Shown piece by piece: positions 36,588-48,575 of a stretch of 64,000 nucleotides of DNA. The translations under genes were made by a program, and so were the position numbers. Position 1 is the first letter of the stretch. Every line of letters starts with the position of its first letter. The notes below the pieces were generated by a model that searched no databases, was not told the DNA's origin, and saw only the letters and a program-made list of their open reading frames with translations. Source of the DNA: Gnetum montanum (lineage: Eukaryota > Streptophyta > Gnetopsida > Gnetales > Gnetaceae); assembly GCA_015680685.1 (NCBI GenBank), contig MNCI01024940.1, positions 4,319-68,318 on the forward strand. The letters run 5' to 3'.

Positions 36588-36634
36588 CTATCCAAACCAC
36601 TCACTTATTAGCTTGCTACATAAGATATTGATAA

Positions 36635-36790
36635 TAGGTGTTAGCCTAGTGGTAAGGCACTTGATTTGAAATTTCTAGGTTACAGATTTGAATCCAGTGG
36701 ATCATGTTTGAGTTATATAAAGTTTATATTAAACTTTTTATTTTGTGGTGTACCTATGTTTCACTTATTTTGGGTTCCAACACCCCACAC
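36635..36790 (+). mobile_element. tRNA-derived SINE
   Basis: A strong box A (TTAGCCTAGTGGTAAGGC), box B-like GATTTGAATCC, then body GGTGTACCTATGTTTCAC, TTATTTTGGG and TTCCAACACCCC. Confidence 0.7.
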
Positions 36791-36867
36791 TTCAAGTATT
36801 GTTATTGCACTATATAGTTTGGGGTTTACTTATGTTTCATTTATTTTGGGTTCAACTATCCCAAACT

Positions 36868-37020
36868 TCAAGTATTGTAGGTAAAACTCTTGATTTGGAA
36901 ACTTTTAGTCATGGGTTCGATTTTGGTGGACAATATTAAGTTATAAAATTATATGTATGTGGATTATATATTTCAGGGTATACCTATCTTTCAATTATTT
37001 TGAGTTCCAATAACCTCTAC
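36868..37020 (+). mobile_element. tRNA-derived SINE, second tandem copy
   Basis: Directly follows the previous SINE after a repeated tail (ACTTCAAGTATTGT twice). Box B GGTTCGATTTT, then body GGGTATACCTATCTTTC, AATTATTTTGAG and TTCCAATAACC. Box A is degraded. Confidence 0.6.
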
Positions 37021-38833
37021 ATTTTAAGCATTGTTATATTCCTATCTTATTAGCTATATGTTTTGGTATTGTAGGTGCAATCCAATTATTTCCTACCCAA
37101 TAAAGAAGATTTTACTTAAAAAAACATGTCATTAAACCATTAAACCTTTCCTTGTCGAATTAGAATTCACAAATGAAATTATTTTAAGTTCAACACCCCT
37201 TACCATTCAAGTTCTTTTTTTATCACGGTGTCCTATTTCGGTAACCGGCCAAAATTGCAAACACAATGAATAGTCACAAACAGGAAAAACCACAGGTTCT
37301 GCACAGTATTGATAGCAGCGAGCAAGATATTGGGGGGTCCTTCATGTAAGGGTTGAACAGAGAAATTGCACAGAATTAATTGCTGATTCTGATTCTAATT
37401 TTGCAGCGCAACATTTAGTATTCAAAACATGTCATTCGCAAAGGTGAATGTGGCAGATTTCATGTTCTGTAAGTTATGTGGCACGCTTCTTTCTGCAAAG
37501 TTAACTTTATATGTATCTTGTAGTCTCTATGGTACTAAACGAGACATCAATGGTATTACTAGCTTTATGTATTATTAAAATATCGCATATTAGATTTTTT
37601 CAAAAGAAAATTGTAAATTTGTCATCAACAAGCTACCAATATTAGGGTTCAGGGTTTAGGCTTACATCATGTACTATTACTTTGCGTTTGCAGATTTCTG
37701 TGGAAAGGAAGGACAACCATTGGGGCTGAGGTGAGCTGTACTTTACCATTTCAACATGTTAACTAGTAAAATACTAAAATGAGGTTAAATGCTACAAATT
37801 TGAGACCAAATGCGAAGCTTGTTCTACCTACATCAAAGCATAGTTTGGTAGCTTGGCGTACTTATTTCCATTATGAAGTGTTCTATTGTATTTTTGATAG
37901 AACATAAGAATTGGGATATAAGGCCAAACATTTCATGTTCTTTGTGTGAGGGTTTAAAGCATTATTCACTATTCCAAAGTTTGAACCTAGTTTGGAGGTG
38001 TTTAGTTTATTGAATATTTTTGGGATGGAACATTAAATATGGACCCAACCACAAATTTTATTAATTAGATAATGTATAAAATTTCATCACATCATAGCCA
38101 AGAGCTATTCTCAAACACTTAAACAAGGAGAGCTTGGAAGTATTCAAAGTTACAAGACAAAAAATTTGACCAACTTTTTTGAGCTTCATTATCACCAAAG
38201 TCTCTTTCTTTCCAATTTTTTAAAAAAACTACTGCAAAATGAGGGATCAGGTAATCATTACATAAAACAAACGAGCAAAAAACCTTCTAAACTTTGAACA
38301 TATTTTTTAGGAGCAGTAAATTTAACAAGTCAATTCACAAGTAACTTCTGCGACTCATCAATGAAGATTTCAAAGAAAGAGAAATTGTGTATTGGGGGGG
38401 TTTTACATCAAGCCTGGGTGTAGTGACATGAAAGAAGTTAGGCTTTTGTTCATCCATCAACTCTTCTAGGACTTCACCTTGGTGGCATGAGCATTGATCC
38501 TATGGGTGATCTAGGCTTTTTATTAATCATTTATGCAAAAGTCACTTCTTGTTCAATAAACCATCTTTTCTTATTTTTCCTTAGGCAGCTGTATTTGTTA
38601 ATCAAATGCTCTCTTCATTTCTGATTCACTGTTTTAATATCCCAACAAGCTTGCTTGCAGTATTAATTGTACAGTCTTATGACACCTAGATTTTTGTGTT
38701 ATGGTTACCTTTGTGATTGCTTATGAAAGTACATGCACCAAAGTTTTATCCTATGTTGCTCAATTCAATGTCCTTATATTTATCCCTTTCTACAAGGATG
38801 GGTCTTCTCTACAAGAAAACCACATAGACAAGC

Positions 38834-38866
38834 AAAAAAATAAATAAATAAATAAATAAATAAATA
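38834..38866. repeat. (AAAT)n microsatellite
   Basis: Uninterrupted TAAA units, followed by TATTTTT. Confidence 0.9.
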
Positions 38867-39149
38867 TTTTTGGTAGTGAATGAAATGTTGACTTTTAATT
38901 CCATTTCTAAGTGGTGAGGTTTTGGTTCAACTAAATAATCACCTATATTAAAAATATTTATTTGGTTAATATTTTTAGTAGACAATAAGAAGTGAATGCA
39001 GGAGTTACCTTGGTGCATTTATAAAAATGAATGTTGTAGTCCTATGGAGCACATTCTAGATATTACAATTTAACAAATCCAAAGTTTTTTCCCTTTTCAT
39101 TAACTGTTGTTCTATTTTATTGGCAATAACTTTGATAGAGTATCTAGTC

Positions 39150-39560
39150 CAGGATTTCTAGCAATACTACTAATGCCATTAGTTTGCATTGCTACTATGT
39201 GATTTTTTTTTGTTGTGATCCTATTTTGGCATTAAAATCTCTACCAATAATAACTACATCTTAACTGGAACACTATGTTATATCTACTCCTAAATATTGA
39301 GATGTGTGGTTTCTAGATATCCCTACATTGTTGTTCAATGTGGCATTTCTAGGAGCAAAATTGTATACAACCAAAAGGATGATCATACTTGTGCTATACT
39401 TTGCATGAAATAAATTATCTATATTCATCTATCCTTTCTAACTATATATGTTGTGCTAAATTATTTTAAATCAAAGTGACAATACCTCCAAAAGATCTTT
39501 GTCCTCCACCTAATTTCTTATTTTTATAGCAAATTTTCTGAATCCAAGATGATGGAATTT
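39150..39560 (-). mobile_element. LINE endonuclease fragment
   Basis: Minus strand reads KLGGGQRSFGGIVTLI and then DVVIIGRDFNAKIG, the latter matching the apurinic-type endonuclease motif GDFNA of non-LTR retrotransposons. Frames are broken and boundaries uncertain. It lies inside the large intron of the NRPA12 remnant, opposite in orientation, and downstream of the RT fragment in element order, so it belongs to a separate or rearranged copy. Confidence 0.55.
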
Positions 39561-40866
39561 TTAGATCCTTCATCTTCTTAAGTTTTGACTAGTTCCAAAA
39601 TATAAAAACAAAGAAAGAATCCAATGCTATTTAACAAAACAATCTCATTTGCAACTATGCTTTTGATGAAACCAAAACATAGTGAACCTACATGTTTTTT
39701 TTTTGGCATTTCTATTTAATAACAGCTCAATTTTTCTGTATTTAACTAGGTGAACTTACCTTTTGCATGGGCCTTTTTGACCTTGGCCATTATTTGTTGT
39801 TTTTTTCCCTCTCTTTGAGTTTTTCTTGGTTGATTAGTTCAGATTTTTTGTGGTCATTTCTAATCAAGAAATTTTTTTGTGTTTAAGGATGCTCCAATTG
39901 TGCTGTTCTCTACCTCTAGTTCTAATAAAATAATCTTTGAAGCATGTGACAATATAGCAAGGTCTTTCACTTTTTAGGCCACTCTAAGTGCATCTTCAAA
40001 CTGCTGTTTTGGAATGTGCCTAGGTTCCTAGAAGAAATTGGAAATTTCTGCCATGAGATTATTATTTCTTGCTTATTATTATTGTTGCTTTTATGGCAAT
40101 CCCAACCTAATGTAGGTTCATCTTTTCATTTCCCTTTTCTCCTATTTCTCCTTCATTGCTTTTCGTAATGCAAAACCCTCTTCAAGATTTTCCTCAAACT
40201 TGGTTTAGCTACTGATAATTTTTCCTTGATAACATCTTTTTTGGAGAGGTTCTTTAATTTTCATTTGAGAGTCACCAATTTTGTACAGATGCCACTATTC
40301 TGTGAATTCTGATTAGATAACTAAATTTGTGTAGCTAAACCCTGAATGGTACTCTCCATGCAATTGGTTATTTTTTTTCCATAGCAGCATTCCATTTTAG
40401 CTAGGGGATGAGACATGGGGTTTTCATTTTATTTATCTCCTAAATCTAGCACTATTCCTTTAAGTGTTGGCCCAAAAAGAATTCTTTCCTTAACCTCTTG
40501 CTAGATGGATATTTGCTTCACTGAATAATGTCATAATCTCTATATTAAATTTTGCAGTACTGTATTTGCATGTTTGTTGACAGGCATAAAAAGTTGATCT
40601 AATAATTGATTGTTCTAACCTATCATCATCATCCTATCCTTATTTCAATAGTATAAGATTGGCTACATGACTTCTTATTTGCTTTTTTATTTATTTTAAT
40701 GATCAAATGGACATCCCAAATGTATTGTGACTAGGGCACAAAAAGATAATTCTATTTAAAGAATAAACAAACAGTTCTCTTTTTCTATTTTCTACCTCTA
40801 TTATGAGCTAAATATTTATTTATCTGCATATTTTTATATTATCTTCAACTATTTTCTTTTCATGTC

Positions 40867-40896
40867 CTTCTTCTTCTTCTTCTTCTTCTTCTTCTT
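40867..40896. repeat. (CTT)n microsatellite
   Basis: Ten CTT units. Confidence 0.95.
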
Positions 40897-41339
40897 GGCT
40901 TTCTTAGAACCATGATGTGGTATTTTTTCTGAGAGGCTCATCATGTGATTTTCTTTGAACAAGATCTAACCATATAAGATGCTATTCATATAGGTTATCT
41001 TCAACAGAAGTCACTCCAAGTCTTTCTATAATGTTTTCATTGTGCAATTTTTCTTTTTTGTTAACATTCAACATCTATTTAAGCATTCACATATATGCCA
41101 CATTAATTTGTTATTCATGCCTTATTTTATAGTGTAGTATTTAGCAATACATAAAAATAGCAAACTTGATCACTTTCTTGTAAAATTTTTCTATTAGTTT
41201 TGTTGAGATCCTTTTTGTCATATAAAATGCCACTAACCTATCCCCATTTTAACCATAGTACCTCAATCTATTTCTTATATTCTTATTGGTTTCATCATTT
41301 ACTATTTGCAATGGAGGACTTTTTTGCCTTGAGTTGTTA

Positions 41340-42045
41340 TTTATGTTCCATCACTATTCATACTTTCATTGAAATTACATTCCATATATTTTATTTTGTT
41401 TTTGCTAATTTTGAAGCCTGAAGATTCTAGAGCATTTGACCACATTTCCATTTTAGAAGTAATATTTGCGTCAGATGTATCTACCAACACAATATCGTCT
41501 GCAAGCAATATACGCCAAGGGAGATCATCTTGGATTTTCTTGCCTTGTTCATTCATAAAAATAGCAAACAAGTAAGAAATGAGTGAAGACCCTTAATGTA
41601 GACCTATTGTGATTAGGAAATTAAATTTTTTTCTCTCAAGTTATTGAAATTCTATAATAGTTCCTTTGTATATATATTGAAGTACTTTGATATATTTATC
41701 ATGGATCCTTTTCCTTAGTAATGCCCACTTGATAACATCTTTGGGTACTTTATCATATGCCTTTTTGAAGTTATTAAAAATCATACGTAGATTTTCTCTA
41801 TGTTTTATGAACTTCTTAGCTAATTGTTATATAAATATATGAGCTTTATACTTAATTTTCTCGACATGAATCCAAATTGGTTTTCTGATATTGTTGATTC
41901 AACTGTGAGGTGTTGCTCAATAACTCTCTTCCATAGCTTCATAGTATGCCTCATAAATGTAAACTTCTTTATACTTTGCATAATTTTAAACATGTTCTTT
42001 ATCTTTGTAGATGATAATTCAATTTTCAGTAATTTCTCCATTCTT
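41340..42045 (-). mobile_element. LINE reverse transcriptase fragment (plant RTE-like)
   Basis: In order on the minus strand: WKRVIEQHLT then TISENQFGFM, then in a shifted frame NLRMIFNNFKKAYDKVPKDV, YIKVLQYIYKGT, TIGLH-stop-GSSLISYLFA, then DLPWRILLADDIVLVDTSD and KISKNKIKYMECNF. These are the RT palm motifs; LADD replaces the usual FADD catalytic box. At least two frameshifts and one stop. It sits in the big NRPA12 intron in antisense orientation. Confidence 0.85.
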
Positions 42046-43328
42046 CAAAATTTTATTAGCCATAAGAGTTATGTATGTCGTATTACTTTCTAAGATTCTT
42101 TAGAAATGGTATTTTATTTGGTAGCTTTGCCACTTTTCAATTTAGTTAAGCTTGTCTTCATTGTAAAGATGGAAAGTTCATTGACCATTGCAAAATTTGG
42201 TTTTTCTTGGATATATTTTTAAAAAAATTTCTTATTTAATAATTTTTGAAATAAGTTTTCCACTCATCAAAAATTTCGTTCTATTTCACCAAAAAAATTT
42301 TATATAGATTTTTTATTTTTATATTTTTCAGTTCTTATATAGATTTTCTTTTCATTTGTTCCTATTTTCTTATAGAAACCATGCAAGGCCTTATGTTTGG
42401 ATTTTTCCAATAGATAAACTTATCTTCTTGGTTCCCACATTGTTAAGATATATCAAATTTGTTATATATTACTTTGGAAAAATTTCCAATTCTCTTAGGT
42501 AGTAGTTTCTTCAATCAGCTCTTGGTTTGAGAATAGGAATCTAAAGTTCCAAGGAGAAGGGATCGAAGTTCTTTGTTTTATCCTTATGTGAAAATTAGTT
42601 TACTTTGAAGCTATCATTAAATATTTTTCCAAGATTGACAAGCATGCAATGAATATCTAAAATCAAATTGCGTTCTTTTATTTTAAAAAATAAAATAAAT
42701 TCTGTTGATCTTGGGTAATTTTAAATTTTTCACTTTTAGCTTTATGTTACCTTGAATGTATGGTTTTTGTAGTTGAAGCATTGGGATCTCCCTATATATA
42801 TTTTCTTCAATATCATGGCATCACAGTTTTTCTTGTCTCAATAATTATTTCGATAACTGTAGTTTCTTTTCAGTCTTATCCAAAGCCTATTCATACTGAC
42901 AATAGTAAACAATCCATTTCAATCTGCAGGACCTTAGGAAACATCTCAATCTTGAACCAATTTTATCTTCATAAAAAAAATATGTGGGGCAGCAAAGGAC
43001 AGTAGTGAGTACCTTTCATGTTTTAGTGATACAAAATATTTTGTACCCATATTAACATTATCAAAAACCTTTATTTTATTTCAAGTAAATGAAGAATGTT
43101 CCCAGTGCAAGAATCCACAGCTAGAGTTCTATACAAAATAGGTACTTGTACCTATCAAATTTGCTATTAATATGTAACTTGTTATATTTTCTAAACTATT
43201 TTTGATATTGTTTAGTATTGAGAAATTATTTTCCATTTTTTTTGTTATAGTTATGATCTACAGATGAAGGGAAAACAATGTTTTATGAATGTCCAAAATG
43301 TCACTATAAATTTGCACAGAACTCATAA

Positions 43329-43520
43329 ATGAGTAAAAGTTGCTTCCTTGGTGGAAATTTTTAAAACATAAAAAATTTAGTGTCTATTCTAAAATTTTAT
43401 TCGAGATAGTCCATGCAAATTTTCTTAGACATTTATCCTAAATAGTGCTCTATTGTCTAGCTCTTACAATGTTTTAAAATATTTATCTGTGGAGGCAATG
43501 AAAGATATCATTTATGTTGT
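43329..43520. repeat. NRPA12 3' flank, left part
   Basis: Matches 12,456-12,647 and continues after the LTR element at 52,388-52,548. Confidence 0.9.
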
Positions 43521-43540
43521 TGATGAGACGCGGTTTGTGT

Positions 43541-43644
43541 CGGCCGCGATATCGCGTACGCGATATCGCATCCCCTGGGATATCGCATCCTTCCCTACGA
43601 TATCGCATATGGGATATCGCAGTCCGCCGCCATGTCTATAAATA
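43541..43644 (+). promoter_or_regulatory. LTR promoter: five ATATCGC cores plus TATA
   Basis: Cores of the type GCGATATCGC, several reduced to GGGATATCGC or ACGATATCGC, end about 20 bases before TATAAATA. Confidence 0.6.
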
Positions 43645-44042
43645 AGAGCCGGCTCTCCCTTGTTTGGGGATTCCAGTTTTAGAGTAGCGAAGCTCTGGCA
43701 GTTTGATCCCTCTAGAGTTAGAATTTTTCCCATGTATGCCCGCAGTGTGGTGAATGTGATTGTACGGTGTCTTTATTCGAGTGTGCCATACTTGGACATG
43801 CACATGACCGGCAATAAAGATCAAGATTACTTCATCATTGCAGCATTCACTTAGTTTATTTATTGTTATTTATTTAATGTTATTTATTGATTTCACAGCA
43901 CGGTGTGAGTACGACTTAACTACGAACATCCATGGGTGTGTATGGCTAGTTAAGGAATCGGTTACTCATCATGATTAGTTTCTCACCCTTAAAATCCTAC
44001 AAGCGGAACGAGTATGACTTGATTACGAGCATTTAAGTGTGA

Positions 44043-44170
44043 CTGCTTGGTAGCCCAGTGGTGTAGCTAGGGGGATCTACGCTTGGTAACCCAGTGGCAT
44101 ATTTGGGGTCTGTGCTTGGTAATCCCAGTGGTGTACCTAGGCCTATGCTTGGTAGTCCCAGTGGTAGTCT
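44043..44170. repeat. Four-unit tandem repeat in LTR U5
   Basis: GCTTGGTARYCCCAGTGG-type units, 30-36 bases apart, four in a row. Also present in the 3' LTR (51,920-52,045) and, in reverse, in the solo LTRs. Confidence 0.85.
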
Positions 44171-44512
44171 TGCACGAAGTCCAAGATGTGTACGGTTGAT
44201 CAAGGAATCAGTTGCTCGTCGCACTTAGGCTAGATTAGATTTCCTTATCCTTTTCCTCCTAGTTTACTTTAGTTAAATATTATTTTCCACTGCCTTCAGG
44301 AGTAGCGTTAGAATTAGGACACATCATACACCTCATCTAGACTAAACGATACGTGACATATGCAAAACTAGTCTAGATGCGAAGACAGTGAACTGCAACC
44401 TAAGGCTAACTATCTAGGTGCCATAACTAGTCCATCTGTAGAGTTTGACCGGATCGCGCGTGCGACGCTCGTTTCGTATGGTTGAGTGTAGGGGTACCTT
44501 GTCACTCATCAT

Positions 44513-44531
44513 TAGCGCCGTTGCTGGGGAT
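44513..44531 (+). other. Primer-binding site (tRNA-Asp type)
   Basis: TAGCGCCGTTGCTGGGGAT follows the LTR by one base. The plant consensus is TGGCGCCGTTGCCGGGGA, so three positions differ. Confidence 0.7.
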
Positions 44532-44644
44532 GGTGCTAGTTATCTAGATTAGTTATATCATACAAGGTCGCTGTAAATAACTTCAGGATATATCTCTTAG
44601 AAAAGAAGAAATTATAAAAAAGTCACATAAATTCACACACAACA

Positions 44645-46624
44645 ATGCCTCTCCTACAAGATGATAATAACGCCACACTTAGTGAGGAAGTTCATTGGAG
44701 AACCAATGAGCTATATGACGATGAAAGTTGGAGTATACAACCTGAAGTGGGAGTTTCTTATAAGAATGAACAAAAACAACGTCATCGTAACACACAAAAG
44801 CCTAACTTACCTGATGATGATGAACCCCCACTGGCCACTACAAGCTTCATGCAAATACAAGAGGCTGTTTGAATCTCACGTAGGCATCATAAAGAGAGCC
44901 GACTACCCAGGCTCAATTTAAACAACTTTCCTAAAGTTTTAGGAGGCTATGACTTAGATCTGCATCAACATTTACTAGCCTTCTACGATGCCTGCACATG
45001 GAATAACATTGATAACAGTTGGCAAAAATTGAAGCTCTTTCCTATGACACTCGTTGACCAAGCTAAAGTATGGTATAGTTCATTAAAACCAATTTCGATA
45101 CGACGCTGGTCAACAATGGTAGAAGCATTTAACAAAAAATATCAAACCTACGCAAGAGTATCAGCCTTGAGGAAACAAATCCAAGGATGGAAACAAGAAA
45201 AACATGAACCCTTGGACATGGCCTTAGAAAGATATTATTCACTGTTAAACAACTGTCCAGGCCATGGGTTTTCCGAGGAAAGGCTAATGTACCATATTAT
45301 TGATGGGCTATGTAATGAAACCAGAGAGACCTTAGGAACATATGCCCGAGGTCAACTATACCAACTATGAACCCATCAAATCCAAGAGCTTATTGAGTGG
45401 GTAGCAAAAGAAGAAGGAGAATTAGCTACATGGGAGAGTGTTGAAAAACATCAATGGGACCAAAATCTTAACTCAAAAATGGTCCATGATCATAACAAGG
45501 AGAGATCAACAAATCTCAAGGTGGAAACATCATCTTTGCCAATACAACAATTGTTAGAAGAAGCCGAGGCAAAGATCAATAAGATGTTGGAATGGATAAA
45601 TCAAAAGTGTGGAGAATATATCAACACCATTGGAGATAGAGTTTTCACAACCCAAGAAGCAGGGCAAAATAGTAGGCATTCAGAGAAAAAGAATGAAGGG
45701 AATAAGCGCTCAACTGCCAATTATACATATGAATGTAACATATGCCTGTACGATCACCCCAAGGGTCAATGTCCCATACTGTTACATCTACATGAGCATT
45801 GGGGAAACACGTTACATCCAGAGTTCGTACAGAGATACTGTGTTAGACCACAATGGCAACAACCCCAGTCATGGGGGAATCCACCCTTAGACTGGAGGCA
45901 CCCTTCACATTTCCCGAATCCAAATGCTTATAACTTCCACCACCCTATTTCTTCAACTGGGCTGCCACGCTTTATCTCACCACAACACCATTCTCCACAA
46001 TACTATCAACCCATACCTCCAACACAACCACCACCTTATGCACCTTACATTCCTCCTAACTTTCAACATTCTTATCCTTTCCCTCCTTCCACAATGCCAC
46101 CAACTGTTCCTAAGGTATTTGTACAACCGCAACCCACGAACAACACTTGTGCTGCTGCTACTTATAGTAGTGAAGATCCTCCTCAACATCAAAGACGTCC
46201 TTTCTTTAAACACGGCCGTAGGAAGGGACAACATAACTATGAGGCCACTGCATCTTCCAACGTAGCACAAGTCCAACAATGTGGGGCACCCTTACCTTCG
46301 AACACAATGCCTCATGTAACTTCATTAGGGCCACCAACTTACACTCCAACAACCATACAGCCCAATGAACACAACCATGGGAGGCATAAGCCCAATCCTT
46401 GCATACCACCTAAAGGTCCTAAACATCAGAGTGGGTCAACTCGTTATCCAGGAACTACATTGTATGAAGTGCCCCACTGTGTTTATTACAAAGTGTGTGA
46501 AATCCAAGGTGATACATATGGACTAGCTTCAATATTTCCAATATGCAAGGATCCTCATTTTTCATTTATTAATCCTAGCCATACTCAACCGTTTAGTTAC
46601 GGGGGGTATCCCCCATTTCAGTAA
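44645..46624 (+). pseudogene. gag: gag, one frame with two nonsense codons
   Basis: A single frame of 660 codons opens at ATG 44,645 and ends at TAA, interrupted only by TGA at 44,870 and TGA at 45,368, each explained by CGA to TGA. The retrotransposon gag core lies at about residues 110-240 (HLLAFYDACTWNN, KLFPMTLVDQAKVWYSSL, FNKKYQTYARVSALRKQI, MYHIIDGLCNETRETL). A basic/helical stretch follows, then a zinc-knuckle-like C364-x2-C367-x3-H371-x4-C376 with one residue fewer than the usual CCHC spacing, then a Pro/His/Gln-rich tail (about residues 395-560). It would form the nucleocapsid-like particle and package element RNA. Confidence 0.85.
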
Positions 46625-47993
46625 CAAGAAGGATTAATAAATTTTTTTAATTTTCTTTACTTTTTTAACTTTTTATTTTTCAGTTTTTCATTTTTCAACT
46701 TTTTGTTTTATCTTTTTTGTGTATGTTTGTGTGTTTTTCTTTTTCTGTTTTTGTAAGTAATCTCATCTACGAATAAAACACTCATGTGGATCGTTGGTTG
46801 AGATGTGTTTTATGTTATTAATTCATGAGTGATCACTTATTTGAAACAGTGAGCCCATTACACCCACTTATCCACTCTATAAATAAAGAGGTTTTGTTCG
46901 AGGGTATAGTGATATTCTTGAAATTTCTAAACTTAAAATTAATTTTGTGTTCATTGTACCTAAAGTGAAGAAGGATGGACCAAGAGGGACTAATTAGGGT
47001 GTGACATCAAGGGAACTTGTGGATTCTCTTTGACATCACCTGTGGGAGTTATCATGCAATATGGTTGTACTAAGATCCTTGTAGATCTAATGAAAAATGG
47101 GAGTAAGAGTAATCAAGAGGGCACTTGAACATCAAAAGCTATTCTAGGGGGTCCCATTGGAAAGACATGCATCCATGCCTGAAGGTTGACGGCTTCTATG
47201 GATTCAGTAAAGTGAAAAAAAAAGGAAGAGAAAAAGAAAAAGGAAGTGCCATAAAACAAAAATCACTCCTCCCTTGCACTAAATGCCAAGTGATCGTACA
47301 CCTTGTTGTTATGGTACTCTCACAGTTGTTCATCATGGGATGAAGCAATGCGATGTCACTGATTAGAAGGATGGACTTGGTCTTGATCTTGGAATGATGG
47401 GTTAATGGCACCTTAATCATGCTTTACACATAGGATTCATTATGCCCTGGGTCAATCACCTCATGTCCCGATCTCTACGATCCCTTTCTACACTTCGTCT
47501 CATCTCACTGTTCGTGTAATTGTAGCTCGTGTCCCAAGTAACATAGAATTTTCATCTCATTTCGGTGATATTTACATGCGTGTGATTTCTGGAGTAAGTG
47601 CAGATTACAATTAACCCTTCTAGTGCCCATGGACACTTTAAGTGTGATCACACAAGGGCATAATCGGTTGAAACTTGCTTTGGGGAGGACCCACTTGTGT
47701 GATTTTGTTGTAATCGTCATTAATTCTCTAGCTAGAACACACAATTTCTTATCCTTAGCTTAGTTTTTCATAATTTTCTTTCCCATTTATTAACCCTCCA
47801 AACTTTAACGTTCCAATGTACCATTACATTCCCTTTTCTTCATAACCGCCAAAGTTTTAATTGTTAAATTCACATCCTTATCATTCAAAGTGCCTCTCAA
47901 ATTCATATAATTACCCCTGAATATATTAATTCTTGTTAATGTACTCATTTTACACCTTGATTTCAAGAAAAATCATTAAAAATTCGGTCTCTT
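46625..47993. other. Element internal region, no pol found
   Basis: Non-coding as far as can be seen. T-rich directly after gag. A TATAAATAAAGAGG sits at about 46,880. The two small frames (47,125-47,343 plus; 47,505-47,744 minus) have no motif. Confidence 0.5.
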
Positions 47994-48005
47994 CCCGGTG
48001 TCTCA

Positions 48006-48110
48006 CTATAGTATGGATGTGATATCATGTACGTGATATCGCGTCCCACGTGATATCACGTACGCGATGTATCGTACTCAATATCGCGTCCCCTGTTCCT
48101 ATAAATAGGA
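48006..48110 (+). promoter_or_regulatory. Internal promoter-like block resembling LTR U3
   Basis: About five cores (GTGATATCATG, GTGATATCGCG, GTGATATCACG, AATATCGCG) are followed by CCTATAAATAGG (TATA 48,100-48,107), the same order as in the LTR promoters, though flanking sequence is not LTR-like. It lies about 470 bases before the ORF2 ATG. Confidence 0.5.
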
Positions 48111-48575
48111 ACCCCCACTGCAACACTTAGCTTCATTTGGCCATTTACATGGGGGGGAATTTTTGAATTTTTTCTCTACGAATTGCACTCGCGTAACCCT
48201 TGTTTTTGGATCCATATCTCGCGTGCTGGTACTCCGAATTGAATTCCGTTTGAACCTGCTTGAACCCGGAGTGTTTAGTTTAGTCGTGGGGAAGAGACAC
48301 TTGCCGAAAAGTGCTTAACTTTTTTGAAATTTTTCATCGCCCAAAGGACATCAATTAGGGTAGTTACTTCTAACACTTAGACAAATTGTGCCATAAATCA
48401 GATGACCTTAAGTATACCGGGATCTTAAACCGCAAATCCACCTAAGTCCTAGGACCCATCATTATAATTTTCGGGCCCGATCACACAATAATAAACGATC
48501 TTTAATTAAGGCACATAGTAAGGTATAACTTGATTGCCTAAACAACCTTACTAATGTTGGCCCATGTGATTGTAG

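Larger units (their letters stand above)
37429..43328 (+). pseudogene. NRPA12: RNA polymerase I subunit A12-like gene, inactivated
   Basis: A12 is the small zinc-ribbon subunit of nuclear RNA polymerase I. Exon 1 (37,429-37,552): MSFAKVNVADFMFCKLCGTL then CSLYGTKRDIN, the N-terminal ribbon with its last Cys changed to Tyr. Exon 2 (37,694-37,730): WKGRTTIGAE. A 5.2-kb intron with LINE pieces follows. Exon 3 (42,930-43,004): DLRKHLNLEPILSS, stop, KKYVGQQ. Exon 4 (43,085-43,141): VNEECPQCKNPQLEFYTK, stop. Exon 5 (43,251-43,328): L, stop, STDEGKTMFYECPKC then HYKFAQNS, stop. The family signature QLRSADEG is visible as L-stop-STDEG. Three nonsense codons, the exon 4 acceptor CAG mutated to CAA and a 1-nt phase mismatch between exons 1-2 and 3 mark it as dead. 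Confidence 0.8.
43521..44511 (+). mobile_element. 5' LTR
   Basis: TGATGAG to CTCATCA. Palindrome array at 43,541-43,620, TATA at 43,637-43,644, polyadenylation-like CAATAAAGATC near 43,812, tandem U5 repeats at 44,043-44,170. Confidence 0.95.

Noticed and set aside
43521-44511. Terminal inverted repeats of a DNA transposon (TGATGAG/CTCATCA)
   Set aside because: The ends belong to directly repeated 1-kb LTRs with primer site and gag. The short inverted ends are the usual LTR type.
45977-46279. Minus-strand frame opposite gag
   Set aside because: Antisense shadow of the Pro-rich gag tail.
46930-47010. RT-like string VPKVKKDG between gag and ORF2
   Set aside because: Only a few residues resemble the RT region, the frame closes at once, and no other pol motif is nearby.
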